Origin: Micromonospora alfalfae
Lineage (GTDB): Bacteria > Actinomycetota > Actinomycetes > Mycobacteriales > Micromonosporaceae
NCBI RefSeq assembly: GCF_022230925.1
Contig: NZ_JAKKFH010000062.1
Span: 62,001-126,000, forward strand
Direction: 5' to 3'
Length of the DNA stretch: 64,000 nucleotides
Made by a program: the position numbers and the translations under genes. The notes under the pieces are model-generated. The model was not told where the DNA came from. It worked only from the letters and a program-made list of their open reading frames with translations, and searched no databases. Positions 8,720 to 16,389 of this stretch are shown piece by piece; positions within the stretch are counted from its first letter, which is position 1, and each line of letters begins with the position of its first letter.

Positions 8720-9835
8720 TTAGAACTGGGGTCCATCCAGCCACGATGGCGCGGCCGGGGCATCGCCGGCATCTCGTGAGAGCCGCGGTCGTAGAGTGCC
8801 GGACGCAAGCTCAGCGACTAGTGGGTGCTTTTCACCGCAAAGGGCGCTAAGTGCTCTCGCTACTTCATATATGTCCGCCTTAACGTAGGTCGTTGTCGTC
8901 CCGGCGGCAGATCTGCCGTCGTGCCCAGCGTAAGCGCGAGCGATGCCATAGCCGAAGTTGCGCTCTACCCAAGTCAGAGTTGTGTGGCGGAGCCAGTGAG
9001 TGCTGATTTGCTGCGCAGCGATCCAAGGCAGCGATTTGCCTAGCCGCTGCCAGATGTAGTCGTAGCGACGGCGCGTGATCGGTGCCCCATTCCGATACCT
9101 CAGCAACTGGCCGCCAGACCCTCGATCCTTGTTGAGTTGAACAAGCGAACGGGCCAGCGTTGGCGAGATTGGCTGCCACCGCACCGTCTCACCCTTCTCG
9201 CGCAGTTGCACGAGACAGCCGTCGAGGTCTAAATCTTCTCGTTGAAGCGCGAGAGCACCACCTCGCCTACAGGCCGTCTCCTCGTGAAGCCTGAGCAGAA
9301 TCGAATCAAGCCGGGGATCATTTCCACTATTTGCCACCAATTTGTTTATCGCAGCCAACTGATTGTCAGTAAGCGCCCGGCGAGTGCTTGCAAGGCGACG
9401 AGGCTTGGCGACCCGCGCAGCGGGATTCGCCGCTTCCGAAATCAGCCCATCAGCTACCGCGTAGCCGTATAGGCAACGCATGGCTGATATGAAATGTTCC
9501 ACTGCGGTTCGTCCGCCACGTGAATTCCGCCGCACGACGACGTTCTTCTTGATGAACTCGGCAAGGTGCCTTATCTCCATGGGCGAAGGCTCGTCTATGC
9601 GCCGATCACCCCAAACTTCTTCAATTTTACGCCAGTAAGTCCCATATACCCGCCGTGTGCCTTCGGCGACAGCGCCGGAAACCCTTGAAATATGCTCGCC
9701 AAAAGTTGGAATTTCTTTCGACGGCGTAACGCCTTTGAAGACTTCTTCGGCACTCACCCCCAGCCGGGCGATCAAAAACCGCACCGCCTCCAACTCCGCG
9801 CCGCCTCCCAGGCGTCCACCTGCGTCGTCAGCCAT
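8720..9835 (-). CDS. tyrosine recombinase/integrase
   Basis: 371 residues, full length for the family. N-terminal SAM-like core-binding region (residues about 45-140: TFGEHISRV..GTRRVYGTYWRKIEEVWGDRRI) and catalytic domain (about 165-340) with EETACRRGGALAL (catalytic Arg), STHWLRHTTLTW (HxxR), YAGHDGRSA (His) and TTTYVKADIY (nucleophilic Tyr). It catalyses site-specific strand exchange. Its start overlaps the AbrB-like gene by 8 bases, so the two are translated together. Base composition is lower in GC than the neighbours, as expected of a mobile gene. It could serve the decayed element beside it or be a domesticated recombinase. Confidence 0.9.
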   Translation of the reverse strand: MADDAGGRLGGGAELEAVRFLIARLGVSAEEVFKGVTPSKEIPTFGEHISRVSGAVAEGTRRVYGTYWRKIEEVWGDRRIDEPSPMEIRHLAEFIKKNVVVRRNSRGGRTAVEHFISAMRCLYGYAVADGLISEAANPAARVAKPRRLASTRRALTDNQLAAINKLVANSGNDPRLDSILLRLHEETACRRGGALALQREDLDLDGCLVQLREKGETVRWQPISPTLARSLVQLNKDRGSGGQLLRYRNGAPITRRRYDYIWQRLGKSLPWIAAQQISTHWLRHTTLTWVERNFGYGIARAYAGHDGRSAAGTTTTYVKADIYEVARALSALCGEKHPLVAELASGTLRPRLSRDAGDAPAAPSWLDGPQF

Positions 9836-10463
9836 GCTCTGTCACCTTTCTCAGAGATTGCTGGAGCCCGAGCGCACGGTCGAGCCTATTCATTGTGAAT
9901 AGCCGGAGTTCCACGCCTCGCAAGTCCGCTACCACCAGGAGGCGATCTATCGGCCTGATTCCGACGGCGAGTCGGACGCTTGACGGAATGCGCAGGTGGC
10001 CTTGCCGGGTGACTGTCCACATTCCTGAACCTGACCTTGTCACGCGGACAATCCCGGGTTCCACCTCGTATTCGATTGATTGAAGGGCGCTCCACTGCAT
10101 AAGGCGGAGCGCCGATCGGTCGGCCAAACGGCCTCGATCGTTAATTGGGGTGACGCAATAGTAGAATGGCGATTTCTCAATTTCTTCGATCAGGTCGGCG
10201 AGGGTGAAGCCGCGATGGCGTGCTCGAATCGAGGCCTCAGCGTCAACCGAGCCGTGTTGATCGCCAAATTCGCCATCCTCCCAATTGGGCCAATCCTCGC
10301 TTGACGGAAGCACTCCTCCCACTTCCGTCGCCTCCCTTCGTCCTCCACCGGCCTGCGGCACCGTAGGAGCCTCTCCCGCAGAGAAGTGCCACGCTGCGCC
10401 GCCCACTCGTCGGCTCTGGCTAGGTTCGCTTCGAGAACCAGACTTGAAAAAGCACCTTCTCAC
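9828..10463 (-). CDS. AbrB/SpoVT-like protein coupled to integrase
   Basis: 211 residues if the GTG at 10463 is used; the first 60 or so look weakly coding, so the true start may be internal. The C-terminal 70 residues resemble an AbrB/MazE swapped-hairpin DNA-binding domain (GMWTVTRQGHLRIPSSVRLAVGI then DRLLVVADLRGVELRLF). The middle contains a helical LADLIEEIEKSPF segment. The gene directly precedes and overlaps the integrase, so it is a candidate regulator or directionality partner; that role is inference. Confidence 0.6.
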   Translation of the reverse strand: MRRCFFKSGSRSEPSQSRRVGGAAWHFSAGEAPTVPQAGGGRREATEVGGVLPSSEDWPNWEDGEFGDQHGSVDAEASIRARHRGFTLADLIEEIEKSPFYYCVTPINDRGRLADRSALRLMQWSALQSIEYEVEPGIVRVTRSGSGMWTVTRQGHLRIPSSVRLAVGIRPIDRLLVVADLRGVELRLFTMNRLDRALGLQQSLRKVTEHG

Positions 10464-10493
10464 GATGGTGAATTGTTGAACACGCGCTAGACC

Positions 10494-10503
10494 GTCCTAG
10501 GAC
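10494..10503. promoter_or_regulatory. palindrome upstream of the AbrB-integrase pair
   Basis: Perfect 10-bp palindrome GTCCTAGGAC about 30 bases upstream of the AbrB-like start, next to an AT-rich GATAATTG stretch. A plausible operator or promoter element; no regulator is known. Confidence 0.3.
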
Positions 10504-10603
10504 AGTGATAATTGTCCACTGATTTGCTCCCTCTCCTTGCGCTGGCCGGGTCGGCCTTGGCGAACGCCGGGCCCGGCCAGCTGCCAAACGGCGGCATCGC
10601 TCC

Positions 10604-12256
10604 CTACTCTGATGCTGCTCTTCCTTCCGCTCTGTTGCCTTCGCGGGAGCTAAAGGCCGCAGTCAAGGGGATCCTTAGAGAAGTAACTGAACCTTCTCGT
10701 TTTACTTCAGATCGACGGCCGAGCTGCGCCACGGTTCGTAGCATCGGCGCGTTCTGTGATTGGACATGCATCACAACGGACCTTCGGCCGAACTTCTCTG
10801 CGTAGTCCAGCAGGCGCCGCAGCAGGCCTGTCCCGATGCCGCGCCGCTGCCAGTCATCTCGCACAAGGAGACAAATCTCTGCGTCAGCACCTTGAGCGAT
10901 CAGGTTTGCCACAGCGATGATCGGCTGGCCGGGCTCTGACCGGTCCTCAGTCACGAGGAGGGTGAGGCCCTGTGGTGGATCGTGCAGGCGGCGCAGTTTC
11001 TCCGGTGTGGGCGATGAGCCCCCCATGTAGCGCTGATGGCGGCTTCGGTTTGAGCAGTTTCGGTGCAGCTGCTCTACTGCCTCAACGTCTGCTGCGGTGG
11101 AGGGCCGTACAGCGAGGACTTCACCATCGGGGAGAACAAGAGGTTCTGGTCTCACGTCCGGCTGATCAGGCACTTTTCGTAGTTCGGAGGCCCCGCGATC
11201 TCCGGGAAGATCGAGAGTGAGGCTGGCTGCCGTGGCCCCCGCAAGAGGCGAGTAGTCCACACCGCACAGTTCGACCGACAGGTCCCACAGCAGGCGGCCC
11301 GCCTGCGCATCGTGCGAGTTTGCGCTGGATTCCTCGATTGCGGCGGGACCTCGCGTCCGCCACCAACGGCTTGGCCCGAGGTATACGCCGGACGGGACGT
11401 CGGCAGTGGCAGCGCGCAGTAGGGGCTGCGCGCCGTCTTCTGCCGGCTGAGCGATGAGGGCGCCGATTGCCTGTAGCGCCGCCACGCTTGCTCGGTGTTT
11501 CGTGCTTCGCGGCCGGGGCGACAGGAGCCGTGTTGCTGCCCAGCCCGGCTGGCACGCGATGCTGCGCATCGGGATTCCGGCTGCGGCAATCAGGCTGTGC
11601 AGGTGGTAGGCGAACAAGAGGTTCGCGAGCTTGCTCGCGGCGTAGGCGTGGTAGATGTTGGGGCTTTGTGGGCTGGGCCATTCTTGCGGGTTCAGACGTG
11701 CGACGCGGTGGGCGGTGCTGCTGACGGTGACGATCCGCGCGTCGGCCGCGGCGATCAGCTTGTCCAGCAGGAGCCCAGTCAACGCGAAGTGGCCCAGGTG
11801 GTTGACGCCGAAGCAGGATTCGAAGCCGTCGAGGGTTCGCCATCCGGGCTCGCCGATCACCCCCGCGTTGTTGATCAGGATGTCGACGTGTGGGTGGCTG
11901 TCGCTGATGATGCTGGCCGCCGCTCTGATGGAACGAAGACTTCCCAAGTCGATGCTGACCTCATCGATTGCGGCGTTGGGGAACTCCTTGCGGATGGCTC
12001 GGGCCGCCTCTGCCATCCGGCCGGGGTGTCGGCAGGCCAGGACGACGGTTGCTCCTGCTGCGGCGAGTTGACGGGCGGCTTGGTAGCCGATGCCGGCGTT
12101 GGCGCCGGTGATGACGGCGATTTTGCCAGCTTGGTTTGGTGCCCGTTGGGTGTCGTTGGCTGCCCGGAGGGCAGCGCGGGACCGAAGTCCCGACGCTGCC
12201 TCCCGTTCGCCGCCCAGTCGAGGTTGATCGGTCGGCATAGTCAACGGCTGGTTCAC
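10604..12256 (-). CDS. short-chain dehydrogenase/reductase fused to GNAT acetyltransferase
   Basis: 550 residues. Residues about 42-330 are a classical SDR: cofactor loop TGANAGIG, NNAGV, catalytic Ser in VTVSSTAHR, and YAASK (Tyr/Lys). Residues about 375-530 are a GNAT domain with the acetyl-CoA loop QRRGIGTGLLRRLL. Both catalytic parts look intact, making a bifunctional reductase/N-acyltransferase plausible; the substrate is unknown. The start overlaps the upstream secreted-protein gene by 4 bases, placing it last in the TDO/NOS operon. The first 40 residues are polar and probably disordered. Confidence 0.85.
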   Translation of the reverse strand: MNQPLTMPTDQPRLGGEREAASGLRSRAALRAANDTQRAPNQAGKIAVITGANAGIGYQAARQLAAAGATVVLACRHPGRMAEAARAIRKEFPNAAIDEVSIDLGSLRSIRAAASIISDSHPHVDILINNAGVIGEPGWRTLDGFESCFGVNHLGHFALTGLLLDKLIAAADARIVTVSSTAHRVARLNPQEWPSPQSPNIYHAYAASKLANLLFAYHLHSLIAAAGIPMRSIACQPGWAATRLLSPRPRSTKHRASVAALQAIGALIAQPAEDGAQPLLRAATADVPSGVYLGPSRWWRTRGPAAIEESSANSHDAQAGRLLWDLSVELCGVDYSPLAGATAASLTLDLPGDRGASELRKVPDQPDVRPEPLVLPDGEVLAVRPSTAADVEAVEQLHRNCSNRSRHQRYMGGSSPTPEKLRRLHDPPQGLTLLVTEDRSEPGQPIIAVANLIAQGADAEICLLVRDDWQRRGIGTGLLRRLLDYAEKFGRRSVVMHVQSQNAPMLRTVAQLGRRSEVKREGSVTSLRIPLTAAFSSREGNRAEGRAASE

Positions 12257-12744
12257 CAGTCACCGACCGCGTAGGCACCGTTGTAGGTGCCGAGGTTGAC
12301 ACTGATCCAGATGCTGAAACGGGTGCCGTCCTTGACGTTGGTGGCCAAGTTCCTCCACTGCCCCGGCGGCACATAGGTCCAGCCGTTTGAGCACGTCGCC
12401 CGGCCTGAGTAGACGACGCACGCATTGAAGGGTGCGCCCCAGCTGCCGCCGTCTCCGGTGTTCTTGACCTGGATGTCGCGGCACTGACTCGTGGTGCGGT
12501 AGGTCCCCGTGCGCGGTGCCGATGCGACCTCCACGCCGTCGAAGACCATGAAGTTGTCGGCCAGGCCGAAGCTGGCGCTGTAGGGCGCACTGCGGCATCC
12601 GGACGCGGCCTGTGCCGGTGCCGCCGCTACGGCGAGTCCGGCGGCGATGACCATCAGGCCGACGATGGCGGACAGGGTCCGCCGGATCTTGCCGGTCGTC
12701 GGCTGCTGGTCGATCTCGGGCGACGGTTGGATGGATGCTGACAT
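12253..12744 (-). CDS. small secreted protein
   Basis: 163 residues. A strong ribosome site (AGGAGGAGCA) sits directly before the ATG. The N-terminus has a basic region, a hydrophobic core (LSAIVGLMVIAAGLAVAAA) and a likely AQA cleavage site, leaving a mature domain of about 115 residues with four cysteines, probably two disulfides, and a Trp/Gly-rich beta-type sequence (NGWTYVPPGQWRNLATNV). It resembles small secreted beta-sandwich proteins of streptomycetes. It sits between the NOS and SDR-GNAT genes, 8 bases after NOS, so a secreted protein is built into an enzymatic operon. Function unknown. Confidence 0.75.
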   Translation of the reverse strand: MSASIQPSPEIDQQPTTGKIRRTLSAIVGLMVIAAGLAVAAAPAQAASGCRSAPYSASFGLADNFMVFDGVEVASAPRTGTYRTTSQCRDIQVKNTGDGGSWGAPFNACVVYSGRATCSNGWTYVPPGQWRNLATNVKDGTRFSIWISVNLGTYNGAYAVGDW

Positions 12745-12752
12745 TGCTCCTC

Positions 12753-13988
12753 CTAGGTTCTTGCGGGACAAACGGCAGCGGCCGTGGAGGGAGCGGCGCG
12801 CTCGTGGTTGGGTTCGGCGACGGTTGCCGTCGAGCCCGTGTGGGGGACCTTCAGACCGGTCCCGGCGGCGGGGATGGCCGCGGCGGGATCGGGGCAGAGG
12901 GCCGGCCGGAGGGCGGCCAGGCTGTAGTAGCGCTTCCAGGACGGGTCTTGGGGGGTCATGGGGTAGCTGTTCAACCAGGTCCAGTCGCCGGCGACGGTGC
13001 GGCCGGCGGCTTCTTCGCGGCGGACGAACCGCGCGAAGTGCTCGCTTTCGCGGTGATGGTCGGTGATCGTCACGCCGGCGCGGTCGTAGCTGTGCAGGAC
13101 TGCTTCCTGAAGCGCGAGCAAGGCTTTGTCGTGTCGCAGACGGTCGTTCTCGTCGAGCTTGAGGCCGTCGATGACGGCGGGTGTCTGGTGGTATCGGTCG
13201 GCGTCGGCAAGGTTGCGGGCGGCGATCTCGGAGCCCATGAAGAAGCCGTTGAACGGGGCGGGGTACTGCACGCCGCCGATTGAGAGCAGCATGTTGCTGA
13301 TGACGGGCACCGCCGGCCACCGCCGGCTGAGGTCGGCGATCCAGCGGTGCTCCGGGTGCTGGATCTGAACTTCGAGGATGTCGCTCTGGTCGACGGGTAG
13401 CGCGTGTAGGTGGCCGTCATCGGTGGCGACGATCCACGGCAGGATGTCGAACGGCCTGCGATCTGGCGGGCCCGGCCAGCCGAGGGCGGTAGCCAGGCGC
13501 GTGAGTGTGAGATTGGCAGGATCGCCGAGGATGTGTCCTCGACCGGTCCAGGCGGCATACCGGACGAGCTGCGGGTTAATGATTCGTACGGGCGCGGAGC
13601 CGCCTGCCGGAACGGGCGGGAAGATGGTGATGGTTGACCGGATGCGGCCGGCGTTGGTTGCTTGGTGCAGGTGGCTCACGAGTGCGCGCTGCACAGCGGT
13701 GACGTCGGTGGCGTGGCGGTGGTCGTGTACCTGCAGGCTCTGCCAGCGCAGCCGGCCGATGCAGCGGGCGGAGTTGCGCCACGCTACCCGGGCGCCGTAG
13801 GTCAATTCCCGGGTGGTGTGCCGCCATGTGCCGGTTGTGGTGATCTCCGCGCGGACATCACGCCAGCGCCGGGTGAACCCCGCTTGGCCGGTCTCATGGT
13901 GCAGCAAGCGGAGGAAGGCATGCGCTTCGTCGAGGACAGAGTTCTGCGTCGTCGACGTAGACGGGTTGGCGACGTCTGCAGTGTTCAT
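12753..13988 (-). CDS. nos: bacterial nitric oxide synthase, oxygenase domain
   Basis: 411 residues, similar in length to bacterial NOS, with no reductase domain. The haem-thiolate motif WRNSARCIGR puts the ligand at Cys76; the arginine-site segment PAPFNGFFMGSEI carries Glu254; AARNLADADRY and VLHSYDRAGVTI..DHH are also standard. NOS oxidises L-arginine to citrulline and NO using an external reductase. The C-terminal part of the family (WxWxxPPxxG...FH) is altered here to WTWLNSYPMTPQDPSWKRYY, followed by an unusual 50-residue tail. It overlaps the TDO-like gene by 4 bases and has TDO-family partners, so the NO may serve a biosynthetic step (inference, by analogy with thaxtomin nitration). 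Confidence 0.9.
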   Translation of the reverse strand: MNTADVANPSTSTTQNSVLDEAHAFLRLLHHETGQAGFTRRWRDVRAEITTTGTWRHTTRELTYGARVAWRNSARCIGRLRWQSLQVHDHRHATDVTAVQRALVSHLHQATNAGRIRSTITIFPPVPAGGSAPVRIINPQLVRYAAWTGRGHILGDPANLTLTRLATALGWPGPPDRRPFDILPWIVATDDGHLHALPVDQSDILEVQIQHPEHRWIADLSRRWPAVPVISNMLLSIGGVQYPAPFNGFFMGSEIAARNLADADRYHQTPAVIDGLKLDENDRLRHDKALLALQEAVLHSYDRAGVTITDHHRESEHFARFVRREEAAGRTVAGDWTWLNSYPMTPQDPSWKRYYSLAALRPALCPDPAAAIPAAGTGLKVPHTGSTATVAEPNHERAAPSTAAAVCPART

Positions 13989-15223
13989 CCGTCGACTCCG
14001 GCGTCCGGGTCGGCGGGTGGGCGGTGGCGAAAGACCGGCTCGTTGCGGGCGTCGTGCAAGTAGGGGGTTCCTTGGGTGTAGCCGGTGCCGCTGCGCTCGG
14101 GTCCGAGGACGCGCACGGCGAGGCGGTAGTGGGTCTGGCGCCACTGGGTGATCGCTGCGGTGAACTCGCGCATCGCGGCGGTAAGGAATGTGTCGGTGGA
14201 GGCCGACTGCTGAGCCGCCGCCAGGGCGTCATCGAGACTGACCTGGCCTTGCAGGATTGCCGTGCGGACCTCGGGAACTGACAGGTACGCGGGTGAGTTC
14301 AGACGCTTGCCGTCTGGCGTGCGGCACAGCGATTCGAGCATTTTGTAGTGGCGGGACTGGATGGCGCTCGCGCCGTCGGTGTACGGGCGAAAGGCGTGGA
14401 ACGCTTCGGGCTGGATCGTGGCCAGCAGCGGCCAGAGCGAAGCGCTCTCGCGCAGCAGCGACGCCGCTGCGGACAGTCTGGTCGCGGCGAGCGGCATCCG
14501 GCCGGCCTGTACGGCGTTGATGATCTCGGTAAGGTCCGTCGCCAGCAACGCGAAGGTCGTCTCGAAAGCCTGCAAGACGCGAATGAACATCCACTCGTCG
14601 TGCACCGTGTGTACCGGCAGCATGCTGACCTGCAGGGCCCGTCGGTCCTCGGCGGTGAGGTCCACGTTGACGGCGGCGGTCACGCGTCGTAGCTGAGCGA
14701 TCTCTGAGGGGTCCGTTGTGTCCTCGACGAAGCTGAGGCGCCGCAGCGCTGGCATCACCGCGCGGAGCGCGTGTCGCAGTCTTTTGGCCGCCACGGGCGG
14801 TGTCGGGCGCAGTTGTGGAAGCGGCGCTTGGTCGTCGTAGGCAGCTCGGAGCTCGAAGGCGATGAGGTCTGTCAGCAGGATCGCGTGTAGGCGGTCGCGG
14901 TGGGCGAGCTGTTGCGCGGCCGCACCCGGACCCCGGCTCGGGTCGGGTATCGGCAGGAGTGCCAACCCGAGGTATGAGCGGTAGTCGAAGGTGCCGTCGA
15001 TCTTGTCGAGCGCACCGGAGAGGAACGCGGACAGGTAGCTGGTGCTGGTGCCGTTGAGCTGCGAAAGCCGGTCCCTTGCGACGATCAGCGCTTGTGTCCA
15101 CTCGTCGGGGACGAAGTGCTTGCCGTAGTGCTGGTAGGCGGTCACGACCGCGTCGAAGGGGAACCGGTCGGCCGAGGGGCGGCGCTGCGCCAGCCACCGG
15201 TGCAGGGGTTGCGCGCTGGTCAC
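13985..15223 (-). CDS. tryptophan 2,3-dioxygenase-superfamily haem enzyme
   Basis: 412 residues, longer than catabolic TDO. TDO-superfamily landmarks are present: HDEWMFIRVLQAFE near residue 200, FRPYTDGASAIQSRHYKMLE near 275, and WRQTHYRLAVRVLG (proximal haem His) followed by GTGYTQGTPYL near 370-390. This family includes TDO, PrnB and other haem enzymes acting on aromatic amino acids. Divergence from true TDO and the presence of a separate TDO two genes upstream suggest a different reaction, perhaps on an indole or kynurenine derivative; this is inference. It overlaps genes on both sides by 4 bases. Confidence 0.8.
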   Translation of the reverse strand: MTSAQPLHRWLAQRRPSADRFPFDAVVTAYQHYGKHFVPDEWTQALIVARDRLSQLNGTSTSYLSAFLSGALDKIDGTFDYRSYLGLALLPIPDPSRGPGAAAQQLAHRDRLHAILLTDLIAFELRAAYDDQAPLPQLRPTPPVAAKRLRHALRAVMPALRRLSFVEDTTDPSEIAQLRRVTAAVNVDLTAEDRRALQVSMLPVHTVHDEWMFIRVLQAFETTFALLATDLTEIINAVQAGRMPLAATRLSAAASLLRESASLWPLLATIQPEAFHAFRPYTDGASAIQSRHYKMLESLCRTPDGKRLNSPAYLSVPEVRTAILQGQVSLDDALAAAQQSASTDTFLTAAMREFTAAITQWRQTHYRLAVRVLGPERSGTGYTQGTPYLHDARNEPVFRHRPPADPDAGVDG

Positions 15224-16389
15224 CGTGATGCTCCGATCGGTGTCCCGCTGCGGGATTTGACTCGGTACTCGCCGATCGCGTCGCAGAGCGCGTCGATGTC
15301 GCGGGCGTTCGTGTAGGCGTGAGCGGCAATGCGGACGACGCCGCGGCGGGGGGCGACGGCGATGCCGTGGTCCTCAAGCCAGGCGGCCATCGCCCAGGCG
15401 CGTGGTTCCCTCAGCGTGAGGTGCGCGCCTCGCTCGTCCTCCATGGGCGCCAGGTCCACGATCTCGCCTTGCCGTGTGAGCCGATCGGCGGCGCAGGCCA
15501 GGAGCCGTTGCGTATGTTCACGGACCGCGGTCAGGTCCAGGTCCTCGATGAGCGACAGCCCGGCCACGGCGGCGTACGCCGCGGGCACCGATGGTGTGCC
15601 GGTCTCGAGGCGGCGGGCGTGCGCCGGGAAGTCGAGTTGCGTCGCGTCGAACGCGTGCGGATCGATGCGGCCGAGCCAGCCGGTCAGGGCCGGGGCGGGT
15701 CCGCCGGGATGGCGCACGTACAGGAAGGCGATCCCCGGCAGGCCCAGCAGGTACTTTCCGGTGCCGGCCATCAGGTAGTCGCAGCGCAGCGCGTCGACGT
15801 TCAAGGGCATGACGCCGGCGGCCTGGTAGGCGTCGACGATCACCGCGGCGCCGGCGGCGTGAGCGGCGTCTGCCACGCGCCGGATGTTCAGGCGGGTCCC
15901 GTCGTGATGGGTAACGGCGGGCACGGAGACCAGCGCGGTGTCGGTGGTGATGGCGCGCAGGTAGTCAGCGGAGCTGACCCGGCCGGCGCGGGGGCCGCAC
16001 CAGAGCACTCGCGCTCCACGGGGTTCCTGGGCCAGCCATACGTGCGCGACGCCGGGGAATTCGGCGGTGGTGGTCAGCAGGTCGCGTCGGCGCCGCCAGC
16101 GCAGGCTGGACACGGCTTGGTAGGCGGCGACGCTGACGTTGGGCAGGATCGCGACCTGGTCGACCTCGGCGCCGATGAGGCGGGCGAATCGGCGCCGGGC
16201 GTCGGTCACCTGTTCCTCGGCGGCGCTCCAGAAGCCGGGGCGGGACAGGTCGTCCAGCATCGCGGCCAGCGCCTGATCCATTGCGGTGCTGCGCGGGCCG
16301 ATGCTGCACGCGGCCAGGTGCACCGTCTGCTCCAGGCTCGGTAATCGGCTGCGGATGCCCGCCGGGATCGGGACAGCTGTGGCGCTCAC
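15220..16389 (-). CDS. class V PLP-dependent enzyme (kynureninase/aminotransferase-like)
   Basis: 389 residues from the GTG at 16387-16389, which overlaps the TDO stop by 4 bases. The fold-type I class V pattern is clear: VDAYQAAGVMPLNVDAL with the PLP-pyridine Asp186, and the Schiff-base Lys212 in GTGKYLLGLPGIAFLYV. The C-terminal domain contains GWLGRIDPHAFDA and ETGTPSVPAAYAAVAGL. Position directly after TDO suggests kynureninase-type cleavage, but no arylformamidase is present and the sequence also resembles cysteine-desulfurase/epimerase relatives, so the reaction is not fixed. Confidence 0.8.
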   Translation of the reverse strand: MSATAVPIPAGIRSRLPSLEQTVHLAACSIGPRSTAMDQALAAMLDDLSRPGFWSAAEEQVTDARRRFARLIGAEVDQVAILPNVSVAAYQAVSSLRWRRRRDLLTTTAEFPGVAHVWLAQEPRGARVLWCGPRAGRVSSADYLRAITTDTALVSVPAVTHHDGTRLNIRRVADAAHAAGAAVIVDAYQAAGVMPLNVDALRCDYLMAGTGKYLLGLPGIAFLYVRHPGGPAPALTGWLGRIDPHAFDATQLDFPAHARRLETGTPSVPAAYAAVAGLSLIEDLDLTAVREHTQRLLACAADRLTRQGEIVDLAPMEDERGAHLTLREPRAWAMAAWLEDHGIAVAPRRGVVRIAAHAYTNARDIDALCDAIGEYRVKSRSGTPIGASR

